Made by a program: the position numbers and the translations under genes. A DNA stretch of 64,000 nt, from NCBI RefSeq assembly GCF_003850565.1, contig NZ_CP027706.1:3968001-4032000 (forward strand), written 5' to 3'. This DNA is from Pseudomonas sessilinigenes. Lineage in GTDB: Bacteria > Pseudomonadota > Gammaproteobacteria > Pseudomonadales > Pseudomonadaceae. Every line of letters begins with the position of its first letter. Positions within the stretch are counted from its first letter, which is position 1. Below, piece by piece: positions 37,399 through 48,062 of this stretch. Under the pieces are notes generated by a model that did not search any database, was not told the DNA's origin, and was given only the letters and a program-made list of their open reading frames with translations.

Positions 37399-37887
37399 AT
37401 GCACAAGATCCTGGTCAGCCGCTGCCTGCTGGGCCACCGCGTACGCTACGACGGTGGTGCCAGCGGCCCCTTCGATCAATTGGCGGCCTGGCAGCAGGAA
37501 GGGCGCGTGGTGGCGCTGTGCCCGGAAGTGGCTGGTGGCTTGCCGACACCACGGGCCGCGGCGGAAATCCCGGGTGGCCAGGGCGTCGATGTGCTGCAGG
37601 GGCGGGCACCGGTGATGACCACGGAAGGTGAAGATGTCAGCGCCGAGTTCCTCTCCGGGGCCCGGCAGGCTTTGGCCCTGGTGGAAAAACACGGCATCCG
37701 TATTGCCGTGCTCAAGGCCAACAGCCCGTCTTGCGGCAACCTGTTGACCTATGACGGCACCTTCAGTGGGGTCAAGGTCCCGGGAGAGGGCGTCACCGCC
37801 GCCTTGCTCAAGCAACATGGCGTGCAGGTCTTCAGCGAGTTGCAACTGCTCGAGGCCGCCAGCGCCCTCGCCGCATTGTCCTCGTAA
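37399..37887 (+). CDS. DUF523 family protein
   Basis: 162 aa. Conserved Cys positions: VSRCLLGHRVRYDG at the N-terminus, ALCPEVAGGLPTPR, and KANSPSCGNLLTYDG, the usual DUF523 signature, which suggests a metal or cluster site. No function is established for the family. Co-transcribed with the oxygenase upstream (2-bp gap). Confidence 0.85.
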   Translation: MHKILVSRCLLGHRVRYDGGASGPFDQLAAWQQEGRVVALCPEVAGGLPTPRAAAEIPGGQGVDVLQGRAPVMTTEGEDVSAEFLSGARQALALVEKHGIRIAVLKANSPSCGNLLTYDGTFSGVKVPGEGVTAALLKQHGVQVFSELQLLEAASALAALSS

Positions 37888-38022
37888 CCGCTGTCGAGTT
37901 TCAGTGAGGCTGCGATAAGGCCCGCCGCGCCTCGCTTGGCGCACTCCCGCCAAACCCTTGGCGTCCCTGCGGTGCAATCCTTCGAGCCCTTCGCGGCCTG
38001 CGCCAGTGGCTACAGCTCAGGT
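37888..38022. repeat. Degenerate intergenic repeat-like sequence
   Basis: Convergent gap with a CTCGCTTGGCGCACTCC stretch, an imperfect CCGCCAAACCCTTGGCG fold-back and a terminal AGTGGCTACAG. Looks like decayed dispersed-repeat DNA plus terminator structure. No gene seen. Confidence 0.35.
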
Positions 38023-38808
38023 TTATTGCTCGGTCTCGCCCTTGGGCGGTTTGCTGGCGTCCATGCCGAACCATTTTTCCGACAGGGTCATCAGCCGGCC
38101 ATCGGCCTTGATCCGCTGCAGGGCGCCGTTCAGGCTGGCGCGAAAGGCCGGATTACCCTTCTGGAAGGGAATGGCCAGGCTCAGGGTAGGCCCCACCTTG
38201 GCGCCTTCCTTCACTGGCAGGCGGCTGTCACGAATGGCGTAGGGGATCAGCAGGCGATCGCTGATGGCGGCATCGATCTGCTTGTCCGCTACATCCTTGA
38301 TCGGCTGCTGGGCGTCGGCATAGCTGCGCAGGTTGATCCCTTCCACGGTCCGTGCCTGGTCGACGAACTGGCTGCCCTGGGCCACACCGAGGGCCCGGCC
38401 GCGCAGGGATTGCAGGTTGAAGAGTGGGCGTTGTTCTTCCTTGCGCACGATCAGTTGGGCGTTGGAGTAGCTATAGGGTTCGCTGAAGTCGAAACGATCC
38501 TTGAGTTCCGGGGTCACTGCTATGTGGTTGATGGCGACGTCGAAGCGACCGCTCTCGACACCAGGCAGCAGCTCGGCGGCCTCGGTCACGACGAAGTCGG
38601 CGCGTACGTCCAGTTCGCTGGCCAGCAACTGCCCCAGTTCGACCTCGAAGCCGGTGAGCCTGCCTTCGTCCTTGAAGTTGAAGGGGGGTGTATCGGCTTC
38701 CAGGGCAATGCGCAGTTCACCACGGTCGTTGATGTCGTCAATCAGTTCGGCTTGGGCGCAGAGGCTTACCAGAGGTAGCAAAAGTATCAGGCCAGGCAGA
38801 AAACGCAT
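38023..38808 (-). CDS. Periplasmic amino-acid-type ABC substrate-binding protein
   Basis: 261 aa with signal peptide MRFLPGLILLLPLVSLCAQA. Family 3 solute-binding protein: LRIALEADTPPFNFKDEGRL, GFEVELGQLLA, FDVAINHIAVTPELKDRFDF, and C-terminal RIKADGRLMTLSEKWFG. The start at 38808 follows AAGGAG; a GTG at 38814 is in frame. No permease or ATPase is adjacent. In PAO1 this region holds an L-cysteine-type transporter (PA0312-0314), so this may be its orphan binding protein; that link is inference. Confidence 0.85.
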   Translation of the reverse strand: MRFLPGLILLLPLVSLCAQAELIDDINDRGELRIALEADTPPFNFKDEGRLTGFEVELGQLLASELDVRADFVVTEAAELLPGVESGRFDVAINHIAVTPELKDRFDFSEPYSYSNAQLIVRKEEQRPLFNLQSLRGRALGVAQGSQFVDQARTVEGINLRSYADAQQPIKDVADKQIDAAISDRLLIPYAIRDSRLPVKEGAKVGPTLSLAIPFQKGNPAFRASLNGALQRIKADGRLMTLSEKWFGMDASKPPKGETEQ

Positions 38809-38939
38809 GGTCACTCCTTGAAGTCATATGAGCGATGCGCCATTCAGGCTCGCTTTGCTAAGGTGTTGAGTGCCTTCGACAACGAATCGCCACGAAGTTG
38901 TCATAACCGTAAAAGATTTGCGGAAAACTGGAGAAAAAA

Positions 38940-39377
38940 ATGAATAAATTCATGTCTTGCGCGGCACTGGCCGGCCTGTTGCTGGGGGCCTCATTGCAGG
39001 TCGGCGCCGCTGAAATTCCTCGTACTCAGGCACCCGCCGGTGCCAAGGTGTTCATCGTATCTCCAGCTGACGGGGATACCGTGGACAAGACCTTCAAGGT
39101 CAAGTTCGGCGTCGAGGGCATTGCCCTGGCGCCGGCTGGCGACCAGGCCGCCAATACCGGCCACCATCACCTGCTGATCGATGTCGACCAACTGCCGGCC
39201 GAGAACATGCCGATCCCGATGGACGCCAAGCACCTGCATTTCGGCAAGGCCCAGACCGAGACCGAAGTGACCCTGGCCCCGGGCAAGCACACCCTGCAAC
39301 TGGAGCTGGGAGACAAGAACCACGTACCGTTCGACCCGGTGATCGTCTCCAAGAAAATCACAGTGACAGTGAAATAA
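38940..39377 (+). CDS. DUF4399 periplasmic protein
   Basis: 145 aa with signal peptide (MNKFMSCAALAGLLLGASLQ cut near VGAA). One Ig-like beta domain typical of DUF4399: VFIVSPADGDTVDKTFKVKF, ANTGHHHLLIDVDQLP (three His in a row) and LHFGKAQTETEVTLAPGKH. Function unknown; the His cluster suggests metal contact. Ends in a bidirectional terminator shared with serA. Confidence 0.85.
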   Translation: MNKFMSCAALAGLLLGASLQVGAAEIPRTQAPAGAKVFIVSPADGDTVDKTFKVKFGVEGIALAPAGDQAANTGHHHLLIDVDQLPAENMPIPMDAKHLHFGKAQTETEVTLAPGKHTLQLELGDKNHVPFDPVIVSKKITVTVK

Positions 39378-39397
39378 ACGTAAATGCCGCGCAAAAA

Positions 39398-39421
39398 AAG
39401 GGAGCCCATCAAGGCTCCCTT
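39398..39421. terminator. Bidirectional intrinsic terminator
   Basis: AAGGGAGCC-catcaa-GGCTCCCTT with an A-run before and a T-run after, so it can act for the DUF4399 gene (+) and for serA (-). Confidence 0.93.
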
Positions 39422-39471
39422 TTTTGTACGGCTAGCTACAAGGCTGCAGCTACAAACCAGGGCGGGCCCTT

Positions 39472-39504
39472 GCTTGCCGCTTGAAACTTGCCGCTTGCAG
39501 CTGC
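39472..39504. repeat. Dispersed intergenic repeat with CTTGCCGCT core (copy 2)
   Basis: GCTTGCCGCTTGAAACTTG followed by CCGCTTGCAGCTGC, just past the serA stop. Shares words with the copies at 16707 and 60715, and holds two CTTGCCGCTTG units in tandem. Confidence 0.5.
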
Positions 39505-39506
39505 TC

Positions 39507-40736
39507 TTAGAACAGCACCCGGCAACGGATGGTGCCGTTGATGTGCTGCAGTTTCTCTTGAGCGAGGTCCGAGTATTCGGCGTCGACGTCGATCACCACG
39601 TAGCCGACCTTCTCGTTGGTCTGCAGGAACTGGCCGGAGATGTTGATGCCGTTTTCGGCGAAGACCTTGTTGATCTCGCTCATCACGCCCGGAATGTTCT
39701 CGTGGATGTGCAGCAGACGGTGCTTGCCAGGGTGGGCAGGCAGGGCCACTTCAGGGAAGTTGACCGAGGACACCGAGGTACCGTTGTCGCTGTACTTGAC
39801 CAGCTTCTCGGCCACTTCCAGGCCAATGTTGGCCTGGGCTTCGGCAGTGGAACCGCCGATGTGCGGGGTCAGGATCACGTTGTCCAGGCCGCGCAGCGGG
39901 CTTTCGAACTCTTCGTCATTGGAGCGTGGCTCGACCGGGAACACGTCGATGGCTGCGCCGATCAGGTGCTTGTCCTTGATCGCGTCCGCCAGGGCGTCCA
40001 GCTCGACCACGGTACCGCGAGCAGCGTTGATCAGGATGCCGCCCTTCTTGATGGCACGGATTTCCTTCTCGCCGATCATCCACTGGGTGGCTGCGGTTTC
40101 CGGTACGTGCAGGGTCACGATGTCGGACATGCCCAGCAGCTCGTGCAGGTTGCCCACCTGGGTGGCGTTGCCCAGCGGCAGCTTGGTCACGGTGTCGTAG
40201 AAGAACACCTGCATGCCCAGGCCCTCGGCCAGGACCGACAGCTGGGTGCCAATGGAGCCATAACCGACGATACCCAGCTTCTTGCCGCGGATTTCGAAGG
40301 AATTGGCTGCGCTCTTGATCCAGCCGCCACGGTGGCAGGATGCATTTTTCTCGGGGATGCCGCGTAGCAGCAGGATGGCCTCGGCCAGTACCAGCTCGGC
40401 TACCGAGCGGGTGTTGGAGTAAGGCGCGTTGAACACTGCGATGCCGCGCTCGCGAGCAGCAGCCAGGTCAACCTGGTTGGTGCCGATGCAGAAGCACCCT
40501 ACTGCGACCAGTTTCTTCGCGTGGTCGAAGATCTCTTCGGTCAGTTGGGTACGGGAGCGAATACCGATGAAGTGTGCATCGGCGATCTTTTCCTTGAGCT
40601 GGGCTTCCGGCAGAGAACTGGTGAGGTACTCGATGCTGGTGTAGCCGGCGGCCTTGAGGACGTCGACAGCGGATTGGTGGACGCCTTCGAGGAGAAGGAA
40701 CTTGATCTTGCTCTTATCGAGAGAAGTCTTGCTCAT
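39507..40736 (-). CDS. serA: D-3-phosphoglycerate dehydrogenase
   Basis: First enzyme of serine synthesis (409 aa); NAD-dependent oxidation of 3-phosphoglycerate. Start at 40736 matches the conserved MSKTSLDKSKIKFLLLEG; the open frame runs further upstream without support. NAD motif KLGIVGYGSIGTQLSVLAEG, catalytic regions IGIRSRTQLTEE, NAARGTVVEL and LTPHIGGSTAEAQANIG (active-site His). A C-terminal ACT domain (about 335-409) for serine feedback ends in GTIRCRVLF. Divergent from the D-2-hydroxyglutarate dehydrogenase gene. Confidence 0.96.
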   Translation of the reverse strand: MSKTSLDKSKIKFLLLEGVHQSAVDVLKAAGYTSIEYLTSSLPEAQLKEKIADAHFIGIRSRTQLTEEIFDHAKKLVAVGCFCIGTNQVDLAAARERGIAVFNAPYSNTRSVAELVLAEAILLLRGIPEKNASCHRGGWIKSAANSFEIRGKKLGIVGYGSIGTQLSVLAEGLGMQVFFYDTVTKLPLGNATQVGNLHELLGMSDIVTLHVPETAATQWMIGEKEIRAIKKGGILINAARGTVVELDALADAIKDKHLIGAAIDVFPVEPRSNDEEFESPLRGLDNVILTPHIGGSTAEAQANIGLEVAEKLVKYSDNGTSVSSVNFPEVALPAHPGKHRLLHIHENIPGVMSEINKVFAENGINISGQFLQTNEKVGYVVIDVDAEYSDLAQEKLQHINGTIRCRVLF

Positions 40737-40939
40737 CTGCGTAAACCTGTGTCCCGGAGAAAAATGGCAGGGAATTGGACAGCTTGAGCTGACCTGGACG
40801 GCGCGAAGCCGACACCGCAGAAGGCCCTTGGGCACTCTTCTGCGGGGGCGGTATGCTAGCATACGCGCCCCGCTAAACACTCATTCCTGCGACGTGAAGC
40901 GTTCTCAGGATGACCATGAATTGTTCGAGAGTTCTGTCG

Positions 40940-42334
40940 ATGACCAATCCTGCCCTGATTGATGAGCTGAAGACCCTGGTTGAGCCCGGCAAGGTGCTGA
41001 CCGACGCCGACTCGCTGAATGCCTACGGCAAGGATTGGACCAAGCACTTCGCCCCCGCACCCACGGCCATCGTGTTCCCCAAGACCATCGAACAGGTCCA
41101 GGCCATCGTCCGCTGGGCCAACCAGCACAAGGTGGCGCTGGTGCCTTCGGGCGGTCGTACCGGATTGTCGGCCGCTGCCGTGGCGGCCAGCGGCGAAGTG
41201 GTGGTGTCCTTCGACTACATGAACCAGATTCTCGAACTGAACCTGACCGATCGCACCGCAGTGTGCCAGCCGGGCGTGGTCACCGAGCAACTGCAGAACC
41301 TGGCGGAAGAAAACGGCCTGTACTACCCGGTGGACTTCGCTTCGGCAGGTTCCAGCCAAATTGGCGGCAATATCGGCACCAATGCTGGCGGGATCAAGGT
41401 CATTCGCTACGGCATGACCCGTAACTGGGTGGCTGGCATGAAGGTGGTCACCGGCAACGGCGACCTGCTTGAACTGAACAAGGACCTGATCAAGAACGCC
41501 ACCGGCTACGACCTGCGCCAGTTGTTCATCGGCGCCGAGGGCACCCTGGGTTTCGTGGTCGAGGCCACCATGCGCCTGGATCGCGCGCCGAAGAACCTCA
41601 CCGCCATGGTCCTGGGCACGCCTGACTTCGACTCGATCATGCCGGTGCTGCATGCGTTCCAGGGCAAGGTCGACCTGACGGCTTTCGAGTTCTTCTCCGA
41701 CAAGGCGCTGGCCAAGGTCCTGGCCCGCGGCGACGTACCGGCGCCATTCGAATCCGACTGCCCGTTCTACGCCCTGCTGGAATTCGAAGCCACCACCGAA
41801 GAGGTGGCCAACCACGCCCTGGAGACGTTCGAGCATTGCGTAGAGCAGGGCTGGGTCCTGGATGGCGTGATGAGCCAGAGCGAAACCCAGCTGCAGAATC
41901 TGTGGAAGCTGCGCGAGTACATCTCCGAGACCATCTCCCACTGGACCCCGTACAAGAACGACATCTCGGTCACGGTGTCGAAAGTGCCGGCATTCCTCCA
42001 GGAAATCGACGCCATCGTCGGCAAGCACTACCCGGACTTCGAGATCGTCTGGTTCGGCCATATCGGCGACGGCAACCTGCACCTGAACATCCTCAAGCCG
42101 GACAACCTGAGCAAGGACGAGTTCTTCGCCAAGTGCGCCACGGTCAACAAATGGGTGTTCGAAACCGTCGAGAAGCACAATGGCTCGATCTCCGCGGAAC
42201 ATGGCGTAGGCATGACCAAGCGCGATTACCTGACCTATAGCCGCTCGCCGGTGGAGATCGAGTACATGAAGGCGGTCAAGGCGGTATTCGATCCGAACGG
42301 CATCATGAATCCGGGCAAGATCTTCGCTGCCTGA
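40940..42334 (+). CDS. D-2-hydroxyglutarate dehydrogenase (FAD-linked)
   Basis: VAO/GlcD-type flavoprotein of 464 aa. FAD loop VALVPSGGRTGLSAAAVAAS and the NIGTNAGGIKVIRYG stretch are typical; the C-terminal domain shows WFGHIGDGNLHLNIL (metal His) and SAEHGVGMTKRDYL. SerA makes D-2-hydroxyglutarate as a by-product, and in Pseudomonas a D2HGDH encoded next to serA oxidises it back to 2-oxoglutarate, which drives serine synthesis. The divergent position supports that role here. The start at 40940 fits the family; an upstream ATG (40910) would add 10 residues. Confidence 0.9.
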   Translation: MTNPALIDELKTLVEPGKVLTDADSLNAYGKDWTKHFAPAPTAIVFPKTIEQVQAIVRWANQHKVALVPSGGRTGLSAAAVAASGEVVVSFDYMNQILELNLTDRTAVCQPGVVTEQLQNLAEENGLYYPVDFASAGSSQIGGNIGTNAGGIKVIRYGMTRNWVAGMKVVTGNGDLLELNKDLIKNATGYDLRQLFIGAEGTLGFVVEATMRLDRAPKNLTAMVLGTPDFDSIMPVLHAFQGKVDLTAFEFFSDKALAKVLARGDVPAPFESDCPFYALLEFEATTEEVANHALETFEHCVEQGWVLDGVMSQSETQLQNLWKLREYISETISHWTPYKNDISVTVSKVPAFLQEIDAIVGKHYPDFEIVWFGHIGDGNLHLNILKPDNLSKDEFFAKCATVNKWVFETVEKHNGSISAEHGVGMTKRDYLTYSRSPVEIEYMKAVKAVFDPNGIMNPGKIFAA

Positions 42335-42377
42335 ATCCAGGCAGCGTCCAGAGCACGCGTACGAGCAGGAGTCGGTA

Positions 42378-43043
42378 ATGAGCTATCAGCACCAGTATGT
42401 CGACGGTACCCGGATTCATTTCCCGGTGGGCAAGGTGGTATGCATCGGTCGCAACTACGCCGAGCACGCCAAGGAGCTGGACAACCCGGTTCCCACCGAG
42501 CCCTTGTTGTTTATCAAGCCCGGTAGCTGCGTCGTTCCCCTGGAGGGCGGTTTCGCCATTCCTACCGAGCGTGGCTCGGTGCATTACGAGGCCGAGATTG
42601 CCGTGTTGATCGGCAAGCCGCTGTCCACCAAGCCCAGCCGTGAAGAGGTGCTGGATGCCATTTCCGGCTTCGCCCCGGCCCTGGACCTGACCCTGCGGGA
42701 CAAGCAGGCCGAACTGAAAGCCAAGGGCCTGCCCTGGGAAATCGCCAAGTCGTTCGATGGCGCGGCGGTGATCGCGCCCTTTGTAGTGGGCAGCACCTTT
42801 GCCGACCTGGGCGATATTGGCATTCGCCTGACCATCAATGGCGAGGTGCGCCAGGATGGCAACAGCAGCATCATGCTCAATCCCATCGTCCCCATGATCC
42901 AGTACATGGCTGGCTGCTTCTCCCTGCAAGCTGGCGATGTGATTCTCACCGGCACACCGGTGGGTGTGGGTCCGCTGAACGTGGGGGATGAGCTGGTACT
43001 GGAGTTGCCAGGCGCCAGTCGCTTTGCCAGCAGCGTCCGTTGA
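42378..43043 (+). CDS. Fumarylacetoacetate-hydrolase-family protein (YcgM-like)
   Basis: 221-aa single-domain FAH enzyme. GKVVCIGRNYAEHAKELDN, the metal-binding HYEAEIAVLIGK (Glu pair), and the late DVILTGTPVGVGPLNVGD are classic. Relatives act as acylpyruvases or oxaloacetate decarboxylases/tautomerases; the substrate is not told by sequence. 43 bp after the D2HGDH gene, same strand, probably one transcript. Confidence 0.9.
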   Translation: MSYQHQYVDGTRIHFPVGKVVCIGRNYAEHAKELDNPVPTEPLLFIKPGSCVVPLEGGFAIPTERGSVHYEAEIAVLIGKPLSTKPSREEVLDAISGFAPALDLTLRDKQAELKAKGLPWEIAKSFDGAAVIAPFVVGSTFADLGDIGIRLTINGEVRQDGNSSIMLNPIVPMIQYMAGCFSLQAGDVILTGTPVGVGPLNVGDELVLELPGASRFASSVR

Positions 43044-43207
43044 TCGGAAACTTTCTGCGAGGCGGCCCTGAATATCTGGACGCCTCGTAAAAACGCCAGG
43101 GCATTAACCGTTTTTTCACATTCTCTCTGGATAATCACCGGGTTTACCGTTCGCGGATGTGAAATCTGCGTGCTATTACCTATGGCCGAGCTTCTGGAAT
43201 CTGTGAA

Positions 43208-44125
43208 ATGGATGCCCAACCGCTGACCAAACCTTTTACTCTGCGCCGCCTGCGCATGCGTTGGTATTCCTGGCTGCTGTTGGCCGGGGTGATCAGCTAT
43301 GGCGTCGCCAGCATCATGCACTGGGATGACCGTGGTGCGCTTTGGGTCCAGGAAGGCTTCGTCAGTCCTGCCGAGCGCAACGCCAGTATCTGGCTGCCTG
43401 CTTATCGCGCGGTGATCGATGCCAAGGTCCTGCCGGGCATGGAGCGTGATGAAGCTTCCGATCTTTCCTACAGCCCGCAGACCAAGACCCTGTTTTCGGT
43501 GATGGGCAAACACCCGTTCCTGGTGGAGTTGACCCTGCAGGGCGATGTCCTGCGCAAGATTCCCCTGGTGGGCTGGAGCAACCCGGAAGGGGTGGCGGTC
43601 ATGGAAAACGGCCTGTTGGCGATTGTCGATGAGCGCGAGCATTCGCTGGTGGTCGTCAAGGTCGATGGCAATACCAGGGAGCTGAACATCGCGGACTTCC
43701 CGAAGTATGACCTGGGCCCCTCGGCAGACCAGAACAAGGCTTTCGAGGCTGTGGCCTGGGACCCGCGCAAGCAGCAACTGCTGTTGGGAGAGGAGCGTCC
43801 GCCGGCGTTGTTCACCTGGAGCAGCGACGGTACCGTGCTCAAGGGCGACAAGCAGAAGCTGCCTAGCGACGAGCTCGACCTGCGCAATCTATCGGCGTTG
43901 GGGATCGACCCGCGCACCGGCCATACCCTGGTGCTGTCTGCCGACTCCCACCTGTTGCTGGAATTGGACGAGCAAGGCGAACAAGTCAGCTTCATGACCC
44001 TGCTCGGTGGTTTCAACGGCCTGGAACACACCATTCCGCGGGCCGAAGGCGTAGCCATGGACGAAGCTGGCAACCTGTATATGGTCAGTGAGCCCAATCT
44101 GTTCTACCGCTTCGAGAAGCGCTGA
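43208..44125 (+). CDS. SdiA-regulated-type membrane-anchored beta-propeller protein (1)
   Basis: 305 aa. An N-terminal membrane anchor (about residues 19-35, WYSWLLLAGVISYGVAS) precedes a propeller-like domain with repeated strands: SDLSYSPQTKTLFSVMGKHP, NPEGVAVMENGLLAIVDERE, and the late AEGVAMDEAGNLYMVSEPN. This is the SdiA-regulated family, of unknown function. It has a paralogue directly downstream (44223-45131), sharing VSEPNLFY near the end. Confidence 0.85.
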   Translation: MDAQPLTKPFTLRRLRMRWYSWLLLAGVISYGVASIMHWDDRGALWVQEGFVSPAERNASIWLPAYRAVIDAKVLPGMERDEASDLSYSPQTKTLFSVMGKHPFLVELTLQGDVLRKIPLVGWSNPEGVAVMENGLLAIVDEREHSLVVVKVDGNTRELNIADFPKYDLGPSADQNKAFEAVAWDPRKQQLLLGEERPPALFTWSSDGTVLKGDKQKLPSDELDLRNLSALGIDPRTGHTLVLSADSHLLLELDEQGEQVSFMTLLGGFNGLEHTIPRAEGVAMDEAGNLYMVSEPNLFYRFEKR

Positions 44126-44222
44126 GTCCTGGCCCGGTTTCCCGGGCCTTCCCGCGGATTAAGCTTGAATTCAGTCGGCTGTGATATTTCATCGGCCTGT
44201 CCTGATTTCGAGCCTGCCTGCC

Positions 44223-45131
44223 ATGTACCCTCTGAGTCGTCTTCATTCCCTCTCTCTATTGCTCTGCCTGGTGGCCGTGCTGTTTGTTGCGTTCGCGCAT
44301 AACCAGCGGTTGTGGCAGCGCGCCTGGTTCGACTGGCAGGCCTACTGGCAGACGGGTGATCCTCGATCGCTGAATCTGGGCGATTACCGAGTGGTGCGTG
44401 AGGCGCAGCCCATCGAGGGCCTGGACGATGTCTCGGCGCTGACCTACGACCCGCTGCGCAATAGCCTGTTCACCGTTACCAACAAGAACGCCGAGCTGAT
44501 CGAGCTGTCCCTGGAGGGGCAGGTTCTCCGGCGGATCGCCCTGGCCGGCTTCACGGACCCGGAGGCGGTGGAGTTCATCAGTGCCGATACTTACGTCATC
44601 AGCGATGAGCGCCAGCAGCGGTTGGTGAAGATTCACCTGCAAGAGGGCACGACGCAGGTGGATGCGGCGCTGTCCGAGCAGGTGACCCTCGGCATGCACC
44701 TGGGAGGCAACAAGGGGTTCGAAGGCCTGGCCTACGATGCCTCGGGCAAGCGGCTGTTCGTCGCCAAGGAGCGCGATCCGATGCTGATCTATGAGGTGCG
44801 GGGCTTTCCCGACAGCGACCCGCACGCGCCTCGTGGCATGCATGTAGTGAATGATCCCAGGCGCGACGCGGGGTTGTTCGTGCGTGATCTCTCCAGCTTG
44901 CAGTACGACGCGGGCAGCGGGCATCTGCTGGCTTTGTCGGATGAATCGCGGCTGATCGTAGAGCTGGATACCGAGGGGCGTCCGTTGAGTACCCTGGCAC
45001 TGGGCAGGGGGCGCCAAGGCTTGAGCAAGGCTGTGCCCCAGGCAGAAGGAATGGCCATGGACAAGGCGGGCACGCTGTACCTGGTCAGCGAGCCGAACCT
45101 GTTCTACGTCTTCAGGAGGCCTGGGGAATAA
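44223..45131 (+). CDS. SdiA-regulated-type membrane-anchored beta-propeller protein (2)
   Basis: 302 aa, tandem paralogue of the preceding gene. N-terminal membrane segment (LLLCLVAVLFVAFA), then VSALTYDPLRNSLFTVTNKN, DPEAVEFISADTYVISDERQ, NKGFEGLAYDASGKRLFVAK and AEGMAMDKAGTLYLVSEPN. The ATG at 44223 is preferred; a GTG at 44181 is in frame. Overlapping motif order with copy 1 shows a gene duplication. Function unknown. Confidence 0.83.
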   Translation: MYPLSRLHSLSLLLCLVAVLFVAFAHNQRLWQRAWFDWQAYWQTGDPRSLNLGDYRVVREAQPIEGLDDVSALTYDPLRNSLFTVTNKNAELIELSLEGQVLRRIALAGFTDPEAVEFISADTYVISDERQQRLVKIHLQEGTTQVDAALSEQVTLGMHLGGNKGFEGLAYDASGKRLFVAKERDPMLIYEVRGFPDSDPHAPRGMHVVNDPRRDAGLFVRDLSSLQYDAGSGHLLALSDESRLIVELDTEGRPLSTLALGRGRQGLSKAVPQAEGMAMDKAGTLYLVSEPNLFYVFRRPGE

Positions 45132-45141
45132 GCCATGTGCT

Positions 45142-45176
45142 GCCAGTGCGGGCGCCCGGTGAGCGCCTGCGCTGGC
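45142..45176. terminator. Hairpin between convergent genes (SdiA-type 2 and rpiA)
   Basis: A 14-bp stem (GCCAGTGCGGGCGC with GCGCCTGCGCTGGC, two G-U pairs) and a 7-nt loop. No T-run. Likely bidirectional terminator. Confidence 0.6.
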
Positions 45177-45184
45177 TCGGGGCA

Positions 45185-45856
45185 TCAGGCCTTGAGGGTC
45201 TTCACGCCTTCAGCGGTGCCCAGCAGCAGCACATTGGCGGGGCGTGCGGCGAACAGGCCGTTGGTGACCACGCCGACGATGGCATTGATCTGGCTTTCCA
45301 GTTCCACCGGGTTGCTGATCTGCATGTTATGCACGTCGAGGATGATGTTGCCGTTGTCGGTGATCACGCCTTCGCGGTACACCGGGTCGCCGCCGAGCTT
45401 CACCAGCTCGCGCGCCACGTGGCTGCGGGCCATCGGGATCACTTCCACTGGCAGCGGGAAAGCGCCCAGCACCGGGACCAGCTTGCTGGCATCGGCGATG
45501 CAGATGAAGGTCTTGGCCACGGCCGCGACGATCTTTTCCCGGGTCAGGGCCGCGCCACCGCCCTTGATCAGGTTCAGGTGCGCATCGCTTTCGTCGGCGC
45601 CGTCGATGTAGAACTCCAGCTCGCTGACGGTGTTGAGCTCGTACACCGGGATGCCATGGCCTTTGAGGCGCGCGGCGGTGGCTTCGGAGCTGGCCACGGC
45701 GCCGTCGAAGGCGCCCTTGTGCTGGGCCAGGGCGTCGATGAAGCAGTTGGCGGTGGAGCCGGTGCCGACCCCGACGATGCTCTTGTCGTCGAGTTTCGGC
45801 AGGATGAGGTCGACGGCGGCCTGGGCGACGGCCTGTTTGAGTTGATCCTGGGTCAT
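45185..45856 (-). CDS. rpiA: Ribose-5-phosphate isomerase A
   Basis: Interconverts ribose-5-phosphate and ribulose-5-phosphate in the pentose phosphate pathway. 223 aa, family length. Start at 45856 gives the family N-terminus [18 protein letters not shown]; the open frame continues upstream without support. Motifs [34 protein letters not shown] (catalytic Asp/Lys/Glu region) and ALTREKIVA. Divergent from ilvA by about 205 bp, as in PAO1. Confidence 0.97.
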   Translation of the reverse strand: MTQDQLKQAVAQAAVDLILPKLDDKSIVGVGTGSTANCFIDALAQHKGAFDGAVASSEATAARLKGHGIPVYELNTVSELEFYIDGADESDAHLNLIKGGGAALTREKIVAAVAKTFICIADASKLVPVLGAFPLPVEVIPMARSHVARELVKLGGDPVYREGVITDNGNIILDVHNMQISNPVELESQINAIVGVVTNGLFAARPANVLLLGTAEGVKTLKA

Positions 45857-46061
45857 GCGGGCTCCGAAGCGGGCAGGGGGCACAAAGCCCGGCATTATAG
45901 GCGCCGGCGCCGGCCAGGTCATTGCCCGTCTGGCCACTCGTTTGCCTGGATTGGCGACAGGTCCCGGAGACAGGCCAAAACCTCTGTATTCGTGTGGTCG
46001 CCCGGGCAAACGCTGGGTTAGACTCCTTGGCCCTGCCCAACCCGCTCAGTGATGCTTTCCG

Positions 46062-47576
<1,515 letters not shown>

Positions 47577-47614
47577 GCGGCTACGCTGAATCGAGGCCTT
47601 AAGGACACGAGAAT

Positions 47615-48043
47615 ATGGAAACGCTGAGCATGCTGAAGACGCTTCATGTATCGGCCACGGTATTGCTGCTGGGCAGCGCGCTGGGCTTGGCTATCTGGGT
47701 CTGGCGCCTGCGCCGCCAGGGTGACGCGGGGGTCTATAGCCGGGTACTGCACCGCCCGGGCCTGTTCGGCTGGTTGCTACTGGCCCTGGGCCTGGTGACC
47801 CTGCCGGTCACCGGTTGGTGGCTGGTGCACCTGGTGGGTTGGCCGCTGGGGCAGACCTGGGTCCTGGGCTCCAGCGTGCTCTACACCCTGGGGGCGCTGG
47901 CCTGGCTATGGCTGATGGTGCGGCTCAATCGCCTGCGCGTGGCCAAGGCTGCCAGTGGCCTGGCTTTTACCCTGGTCTTGGCGGTCTTCAGCGCCCTGTG
48001 TTTCGTCACCATTGCCGGCCTCATGGGGGCCAAGCCGGTCTGA
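47615..48043 (+). CDS. DUF2269 integral membrane protein
   Basis: 142 aa with four hydrophobic segments. The family start LKTLHVSATVLLLGSALGLA matches the DUF2269 protein at 49316 (LLKTLHILSSTVLFGLG). The third conserved block is VTGWWLVHLVGWPLGQTW. The first gene of a three-gene membrane unit with the NAD(P)-binding fusion and the second DUF2269. Function unknown. Confidence 0.8.
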   Translation: METLSMLKTLHVSATVLLLGSALGLAIWVWRLRRQGDAGVYSRVLHRPGLFGWLLLALGLVTLPVTGWWLVHLVGWPLGQTWVLGSSVLYTLGALAWLWLMVRLNRLRVAKAASGLAFTLVLAVFSALCFVTIAGLMGAKPV

Positions 48044-48062
48044 TCCGGTCTTAAGGATTGCC

